Positions 58,934 through 64,000 of a stretch of 64,000 nt of DNA are shown here, one piece after another (within the stretch, counting starts at the first letter, position 1; each line of letters begins with the position of its first letter). The notes beneath the pieces were generated by a model. That model was not told the DNA's origin, made no database searches, and saw only the letters and a list, made by a program, of their open reading frames with translations. This stretch comes from Yokenella regensburgei ATCC 49455 (GTDB taxonomy: Bacteria > Pseudomonadota > Gammaproteobacteria > Enterobacterales > Enterobacteriaceae). The DNA is taken from the NCBI RefSeq assembly GCF_000735455.1, contig NZ_JMPS01000023.1, positions 62,001 to 126,000 of the forward strand, in the 5' to 3' direction. The translations under genes were made by a program, and so were the position numbers.

Positions 58934-59908
58934 CTATTTAAAACCCACCACCGGGTGCGGCTGGTACGGTGTTTCCAGCTCGGCAATTTGTTCAGGTTTA
59001 AGCGTAATATCAACGGCATTCAGCAACTCATCCAGCTGCTCTTCCCTCGAGGTACCGATGACCGGTGCCGTCACACCCGGCTTACTCAAAAGCCAGGCCA
59101 GTGCCACCTGGGCACGCGTTGCGCCTAAATCTTCGGCAATGGCGGCCAGGCGCTCGGCGATTTTGGCATCGCTGGCTTCGGTGTTGTCGTAGAGATCTTT
59201 CCCGACGGTGTCAGACACCAGTCGTGCGGTAGTTTCTCCCCACGGACGGGTGAGACGTCCTCGTGCCAGCGGGCTCCACGGGATCACCGCCACGCCCTCT
59301 CTGGCGCACAGGGGGAGCATGTCGCGTTCTTCTTCCCGGTAAATCAGATTGTAGTGGTCCTGCATGGTGATAAACCGTGCCCAGCCGTGCTGTGCCTGCA
59401 GTTCGAGGGCCTGTGCAAACTGAGACGCGTGCATCGACGATGCGCCGATATAGCGCGCTTTTCCCGCCTTCACGACGTCATTCAGCGCCTCAAGAGTCTC
59501 CTCAATGGGGGTGTTGTAATCCCAGCGGTGGATCTGCAGTAGATCGACATACTCCATGCCCAGACGACGCAGGCTGTCGTCGATGGAACGCATAATCTGG
59601 GCGCGGGATAAGCCTTCCGTCAGGTCGCCGGAGGGGAAATAGACTTTGGTGGCAACTACCACATCATCACGGCGGGCAAAGTCACGTAGCGCACGTCCGA
59701 CTATTTCTTCACTGCTGCCGTCGGAGTAACTGTTGGCGGTGTCGAAGAAGTTAATTCCGCCTTCAAGGGCGTGCTGAATTATCGGACGGCTGCTCTCTTC
59801 CGGCAGAGTCCAGGCGTGATTGCCCCGGTCGGGCTCACCAAACGTCATGCAGCCGAGACACAGCCGCGAGACGCGAAGGTCCGTTTTTCCTAAGGGATGA
59901 TATTGCAT
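58934..59908 (-). CDS. yajO: Aldo/keto reductase YajO
   Basis: This 324-residue NADPH-dependent reductase has the catalytic tetrad region (FFDTANSYSDGSSEE with Tyr, and VVATKVYF with Lys) and the IGTSREEQLDE cofactor motif. It matches E. coli YajO in length and nearly throughout. In E. coli it has been linked to 1-deoxyxylulose 5-phosphate and thiamine supply, consistent with its position 67 bp after dxs on the same strand. Confidence 0.95.
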   Translation of the reverse strand: MQYHPLGKTDLRVSRLCLGCMTFGEPDRGNHAWTLPEESSRPIIQHALEGGINFFDTANSYSDGSSEEIVGRALRDFARRDDVVVATKVYFPSGDLTEGLSRAQIMRSIDDSLRRLGMEYVDLLQIHRWDYNTPIEETLEALNDVVKAGKARYIGASSMHASQFAQALELQAQHGWARFITMQDHYNLIYREEERDMLPLCAREGVAVIPWSPLARGRLTRPWGETTARLVSDTVGKDLYDNTEASDAKIAERLAAIAEDLGATRAQVALAWLLSKPGVTAPVIGTSREEQLDELLNAVDITLKPEQIAELETPYQPHPVVGFK

Positions 59909-59975
59909 GGTTTCGCTCCTGCTGATGGCTAAAACGTATGGTTAAAGCATAGCAGGAGCGAAAAGTGGGGGAGGG

Positions 59976-61838
59976 TTACGCCAGCCAGGCGTTGATGCTG
60001 GCTTCAATACCGGAGGCGTTAAGGCCCAGATCGGCGCGGGCCTCTTCCTGAGTTCCCTGAGGGATGAAGAAATCCGGCAGGCCGAGGTTCAGCACCGGTA
60101 CCGGCTTGCGGTGTGCCATCAGGACTTCGTTCACGCCGCTGCCCGCACCACCCATGATGGCGTTTTCTTCGAGCGTCACCAGAACCTCATGACGTGCTGC
60201 CATGTCGAGGATCAGCTGTTCGTCGAGCGGCTTCACAAAGCGCATATCGACAAGCGTCGCATTCAGTTTTTCTGCAACCGCTGCGGCCTCTTCCAGCAGT
60301 GTGCCGAAGTTGAGGATCGCGAGCTTCTCGCCTTCGCGTTTGACGACACCTTTGCCGAGCGGCAGTTTTTCCAGCGGCTTCAGTTCAGCTCCGGTACCGC
60401 AACCGCGCGGGTAGCGCACGGCGCTTGGACCCTCGTTGTAGTGATAGCCGGTGTGGAGCATCTGGCGGCACTCGTTTTCATCGCTTGGCGTCATGATAAC
60501 GATATCCGGAATGCAGCGCAGGAAGGAGAGGTCAAACGCGCCCTGGTGCGTCTGCCCGTCGGCACCGACGATGCCTGCGCGATCGATAGCAAACAGGACC
60601 GGCAGCTTCTGGATAGCCACGTCGTGAATAACCTGATCGTAGGCGCGCTGCAGGAAGGTGGAGTAGATAGCAACGATCGGTTTCTTACCACCAATGGCGA
60701 GGCCTGCGGCGAAAGTGACCGCGTGCTGCTCGGCAATGGCAACATCAAAATACTGTTCAGGGTATTTGCGCGAAAACTCCACCATTCCGGAGCCTTCACG
60801 CATCGCCGGAGTAACAGCCATTAGTTTGTCGTCTTTCGCTGCGGTTTCGCACAGCCAGTCGCCAAAAATCTTCGAATAGCTCGGCAGACCGCCGCTGCTT
60901 TTTGGCAGCACGCCGCTGGTGTGATCGAATTTCGGCACCGCGTGGAAGGTGATCGGGTCTTTTTCCGCAGGCTCATACCCACGCCCTTTCTTGGTCATGA
61001 TGTGCAGGAACTGCGGGCCTTTCAGATCACGCATGTTTTTAAGCGTGGTAACGAGTCCCAGCACGTCGTGGCCGTCAACCGGGCCGATGTAGTTAAAGCC
61101 CAGCTCTTCGAACAGCGTACCCGGCACCACCATGCCTTTGATGTGTTCTTCGGTACGTTTGAGCAGCTCTTTAATCGGCGGTACGCCGGAGAAGACTTTT
61201 TTGCCGCCTTCACGCAAAGAGGAATAGAGCTTACCGGACAACAGCTGCGCCAGGTGATTGTTGAGCGCTCCGACGTTCTCGGAAATCGACATCTCGTTAT
61301 CGTTGAGGATAACCAGCATGTCCGGTTTGATATCACCCGCATGGTTCATCGCTTCGAACGCCATTCCGGCGGTGATAGCGCCATCGCCAATGACGCAGAC
61401 GGTGCGGCGCTGCTTGCCTTCGCGTGCGGCGGCAATGGCCACACCGCTTCCGGCGGAGATGGAGGTCGAGGAGTGGCCTACGCTCAGCACGTCGTACTCG
61501 CTTTCACCACGCCACGGGAACGGGTGAAGCCCACCTTTCTGGCGAATGGTGCCAATGCGGTCGCGACGGCCGGTCAGAATTTTATGCGGATAGGCCTGAT
61601 GGCCAACGTCCCAGATAAGTTTATCAAACGGTGTGTTGTAGACGTAGTGCAGCGCCACGGTGAGTTCCACCGTGCCAAGCCCGGAGGCGAAATGCCCGCT
61701 CGATCGACTGACGCTGTCGAGCAGGTAGCGACGCAGCTCGTCGCACAGTTTCGGTAGACTCTCTTTTGGCAGCAGACGCAATTCCTGAGTGGAATCTACC
61801 AGCGCCAGCGTCGGGTATTTGGCAATATCAAAACTCAT
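59976..61838 (-). CDS. dxs: 1-deoxy-D-xylulose-5-phosphate synthase
   Basis: This 620-residue thiamine-diphosphate enzyme condenses pyruvate and glyceraldehyde 3-phosphate, opening the MEP isoprenoid pathway and feeding thiamine and pyridoxal synthesis. The ThDP motif is [18 protein letters not shown] with LNDNEMSIS. The transketolase central domain has the catalytic Glu in [18 protein letters not shown]. The length equals E. coli Dxs. It sits 25 bp after ispA. Confidence 0.97.
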   Translation of the reverse strand: MSFDIAKYPTLALVDSTQELRLLPKESLPKLCDELRRYLLDSVSRSSGHFASGLGTVELTVALHYVYNTPFDKLIWDVGHQAYPHKILTGRRDRIGTIRQKGGLHPFPWRGESEYDVLSVGHSSTSISAGSGVAIAAAREGKQRRTVCVIGDGAITAGMAFEAMNHAGDIKPDMLVILNDNEMSISENVGALNNHLAQLLSGKLYSSLREGGKKVFSGVPPIKELLKRTEEHIKGMVVPGTLFEELGFNYIGPVDGHDVLGLVTTLKNMRDLKGPQFLHIMTKKGRGYEPAEKDPITFHAVPKFDHTSGVLPKSSGGLPSYSKIFGDWLCETAAKDDKLMAVTPAMREGSGMVEFSRKYPEQYFDVAIAEQHAVTFAAGLAIGGKKPIVAIYSTFLQRAYDQVIHDVAIQKLPVLFAIDRAGIVGADGQTHQGAFDLSFLRCIPDIVIMTPSDENECRQMLHTGYHYNEGPSAVRYPRGCGTGAELKPLEKLPLGKGVVKREGEKLAILNFGTLLEEAAAVAEKLNATLVDMRFVKPLDEQLILDMAARHEVLVTLEENAIMGGAGSGVNEVLMAHRKPVPVLNLGLPDFFIPQGTQEEARADLGLNASGIEASINAWLA

Positions 61839-61863
61839 CAGAGACTCATCGTGGGGTTATCAA

Positions 61864-62763
61864 TTATTTATCACGCTGGATTATATAGTTCGCTAGCGCT
61901 TCCAGTGCCGTGGTATCCAGAGACTGTGCGGCCAGTTCGTTCAACGACCGGCGGGCATCTTCGATAAGGTCACGGGCTTTCATCCGGGCTTGCTCAAGGC
62001 CCAGTAAGGCAGGGTAGGTACTTTTGCCAAGCTGCTGATCGGCGCCCTGGCGTTTCCCAAGGGTCGCAGTATCCCCCACCACATCAAGAATGTCATCCTG
62101 AACCTGGAACGCCAGGCCAATACTCTCGGCGTACTTATCCAGCACCGGCAGGGCCGCGCGGCCTTTTTCACCCGCGCTCAGCGCCCCCAGGCGTACCGCG
62201 GCGCGGATCAGTGCCCCGGTTTTGTGGCGATGGATGCGCTCGAGCGACTCAAGGTCAACCTGCTTGCCTTCGGCTTCCAGATCGAGTGCCTGACCGCCGC
62301 ACATCCCGGCGACACCGCTTGCCTGTGCCAGTTCGGAAACCATCGCCAGACGATCGCTTACCGAGACTTCCGGCATCGGGGCATCACTCAGTATAGAAAA
62401 CGCGAGCGTTTGTAGCGCATCACCGGCCAGAATTGCGTTGGCCTCGCCAAAACGAATATGACAGGTTGGCTGGCCACGGCGTAAATCGTCGTCGTCCATC
62501 GCCGGAAGATCGTCGTGCATCAGCGAGTAGGCATGAATGCATTCTACGGCGGCGGCGGGCGCATCCAGCGTATTCAGGCTGATACCGAACATGCCACCGG
62601 TGGCGTACACCAGGAACGGGCGCAGACGTTTACCGCCCAATAGTGCGCCGTAGTGCATCGCCTCCACCAGTGGAGTGTTCTGAAATGGCTGCGGCTCGAT
62701 AAAGCGGCGCAGGGCATCATTCGCACGAACGACGCAGGTGTTAAGCTGTTGCGAGAAATCCAT
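61864..62763 (-). CDS. ispA: Farnesyl diphosphate synthase
   Basis: This 299-residue prenyltransferase makes the C15 precursor for quinones and undecaprenyl phosphate. The first Asp-rich motif is DDLPAMDDDDLRRG and the second FQVQDDILDVVGD. The ATG at 62763 shares one base with the stop of xseB (TAATG), so translation is coupled. The length equals E. coli IspA. Confidence 0.97.
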   Translation of the reverse strand: MDFSQQLNTCVVRANDALRRFIEPQPFQNTPLVEAMHYGALLGGKRLRPFLVYATGGMFGISLNTLDAPAAAVECIHAYSLMHDDLPAMDDDDLRRGQPTCHIRFGEANAILAGDALQTLAFSILSDAPMPEVSVSDRLAMVSELAQASGVAGMCGGQALDLEAEGKQVDLESLERIHRHKTGALIRAAVRLGALSAGEKGRAALPVLDKYAESIGLAFQVQDDILDVVGDTATLGKRQGADQQLGKSTYPALLGLEQARMKARDLIEDARRSLNELAAQSLDTTALEALANYIIQRDK

Positions 62764-63005
62764 TACTCAGCGTCCGGAGCGAAAGGAGTCAGCGGGGCAT
62801 CTTCGCTGTCGGCCAGCAGGATTTGTACACGCTGCTCGGCCTGCTGCAGTTTACTCTGCCCCTGGCGTGCCAGCTGCACGCCGCGTTCAAATTCATTCAG
62901 TGCCTCTTCCAGCGGAAGGGAGCCGGTCTCCAGTCGGGAGACAATTTGTTCAAGCTCATGCAGCGCAGTCTCAAAGCTGGCCGGGGCTTCATTTTTCTTT
63001 GGCAT
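62763..63005 (-). CDS. xseB: Exodeoxyribonuclease VII small subunit
   Basis: This 80-residue helical protein ([40 protein letters not shown]) packs several copies on the XseA large subunit. It is first in the xseB-ispA-dxs-yajO operon, divergent from thiI. The length equals E. coli XseB. Confidence 0.97.
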   Translation of the reverse strand: MPKKNEAPASFETALHELEQIVSRLETGSLPLEEALNEFERGVQLARQGQSKLQQAEQRVQILLADSEDAPLTPFAPDAE

Positions 63006-63201
63006 AGTGAATGTGGCTCATATGGTGTCGCGACCCGCCTATGGTAACGAAGTCAGGCGGCGAAGCAAATAACGCAAAATGGTAACGCGCAGGTTGGTAG
63101 CGAAGATGATATACTCCCGCGCCTGGATGCAGCCGCAGATGTGGACTGCTGTACTTTTCTTGTCACGCAAACCCAGAGTTTGCCAACGAACCATTACCGC
63201 C

Positions 63202-64000
63202 ATGAAGTTTATCATTAAATTGTTCCCGGAAATCACTATCAAAAGCCAATCTGTGCGTTTGCGCTTTATTAAGATGCTGACCGGAAACATTCGTAACGTT
63301 CTGAAGCAGTACTCCGAGACGCTCGCCGTCGTCCGTCACTGGGACCATATTGAAGTCCGCGCAAAAGAAGAGAGTCAGGGGCCGATTATTCGTGATGCTC
63401 TGACGCGTATTCCGGGCATTCACCATATTCTCGAAGTGGAAGACGTACCGTTCACCTCGATGCACGATATCTTCGAGAAAACCCTGGAAGACTGGCGTGA
63501 CAAGCTCGACAACAAAACCTTCTGCGTGCGCGTGAAGCGTCGCGGTAAGCATGAGTTCACCTCCATCGAAGTCGAACGCTACGTGGGCGGCGGCCTCAAC
63601 CAGAACATCGAGTCAGCGCGCGTTAAGCTGACCAACCCGGATGTGACGGTGAACCTGGAAATTGAAAACGACCGTCTGCTGCTGGTGAAAGGTCGCTACG
63701 AAGGTATTGGCGGTTTCCCGATCGGTACGCAGGAAGACGTGCTGTCACTGATTTCCGGCGGCTTTGACTCGGGCGTTTCCAGCTACATGCTGATGCGTCG
63801 TGGCTGCCGTGTGCACTATTGCTTCTTCAATCTGGGCGGTGCCGCGCACGAAATTGGCGTCCGTCAGGTTGCGCACTACCTGTGGAACCGTTTTGGCAGT
63901 TCGCATCGCGTTCGCTTTGTGGCTATCAACTTCGAGCCGGTCGTGGGCGAGATCTTAGAGAAAGTTGACGACGGTCAGATGGGCGTCGTGCTCAAGCGTA
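63202..64000 (+). CDS. thiI: tRNA 4-thiouridine sulfurtransferase ThiI (partial, 5' part)
   Basis: The first 266 codons are present and the rest lies beyond the right edge. The full E. coli protein is 482 residues. The N-terminal ferredoxin-like and THUMP domains (to about 165) lead into the pyrophosphatase P-loop ([21 protein letters not shown], about 182-202). ThiI adds sulfur to U8 of tRNA and, in E. coli, to ThiS for thiamine synthesis. The catalytic Cys and rhodanese domain are outside the window. It is divergent from xseB. Confidence 0.95.
   Translation, partial: MKFIIKLFPEITIKSQSVRLRFIKMLTGNIRNVLKQYSETLAVVRHWDHIEVRAKEESQGPIIRDALTRIPGIHHILEVEDVPFTSMHDIFEKTLEDWRDKLDNKTFCVRVKRRGKHEFTSIEVERYVGGGLNQNIESARVKLTNPDVTVNLEIENDRLLLVKGRYEGIGGFPIGTQEDVLSLISGGFDSGVSSYMLMRRGCRVHYCFFNLGGAAHEIGVRQVAHYLWNRFGSSHRVRFVAINFEPVVGEILEKVDDGQMGVVLKR

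Overview
This window is chromosomal DNA from a member of the Enterobacteriaceae. It is GC-rich and coding-dense. The gene order follows the E. coli 8-10 min region almost gene for gene: tauABCD, hemB, yaiT-like, yaiV/iprA, ampH, sbmA, yaiW, yaiY, yaiZ, ddlA, iraP, phoA, psiF, proC, yaiI, aroL, aroM, ppnP, rdgC, mak, sbcCD, phoBR, brnQ, proY, malZ, acpH, queA, tgt, yajC, secDF, tsx, yajI, nrdR, ribD, ribH, nusB, thiL, pgpA, yajO, dxs, ispA, xseB, thiI. Protein lengths mostly equal those of E. coli. The accessory content (tsaA after malZ, an OlsF-like gene after tau, a DUF2076 gene, no dgcC, araJ, yaiA or yajD) points to the Enterobacter/Klebsiella/Lelliottia side of the family. I cannot fix the genus from sequence alone. 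I see no rRNA, tRNA, CRISPR array, prophage or insertion sequence.

Layout. 1-2.4 kb: the start of a possible methyltransferase, a small lipoprotein, and a HlyD-type protein coupled to a DUF3302 membrane protein. 2.9-6.3 kb: the taurine uptake and desulfonation operon. 6.3-8.0 kb: a two-domain acyltransferase that looks like the ornithine-lipid synthase OlsF. 8.1-13 kb: hemB, an intact YaiT-like autotransporter and the IprA/YaiV regulator. 13-18.8 kb: ampH, sbmA-yaiW behind a probable sigma-E promoter, yaiY, yaiZ and ddlA. 18.9-23.4 kb: an MdtG-like exporter, iraP, phoA with a Pho box, psiF and proC. 23.5-28.8 kb: yaiI, DUF2076, aroL with TyrR/TrpR-like sites, aroM, ppnP, rdgC and mak. 28.8-35.4 kb: a REP element, sbcC, sbcD, and phoBR with a Pho box. 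35.8-40.4 kb: brnQ behind a structured leader, proY, and a malZ with an apparent internal in-frame deletion. 40.3-44.6 kb: an accessory cluster of a LysR regulator diverging from a cysteine hydrolase, a membrane-anchored ABM-domain protein and an amidohydrolase with a Cys/His-rich tail. 44.7-46.1 kb: tsaA and acpH. 46.2-51.7 kb: queA-tgt-yajC-secD-secF. 51.8-54.6 kb: a VOC protein, a WYL regulator, tsx and yajI. 54.8-58.9 kb: nrdR-ribD-ribH-nusB-thiL-pgpA. 58.9-63.0 kb: yajO, dxs, ispA and xseB in an isoprenoid operon on the minus strand. thiI runs off the right edge.

Themes. Phosphate starvation genes (phoA, psiF, phoBR, iraP), sulfur scavenging (tau) and a phosphorus-free lipid synthase lie within 35 kb. 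The observations most worth a second look are the malZ deletion, the 40-45 kb accessory cluster, the OlsF-type gene, the structured leader upstream of brnQ, and the calcium-loop-like motifs in the autotransporter passenger.
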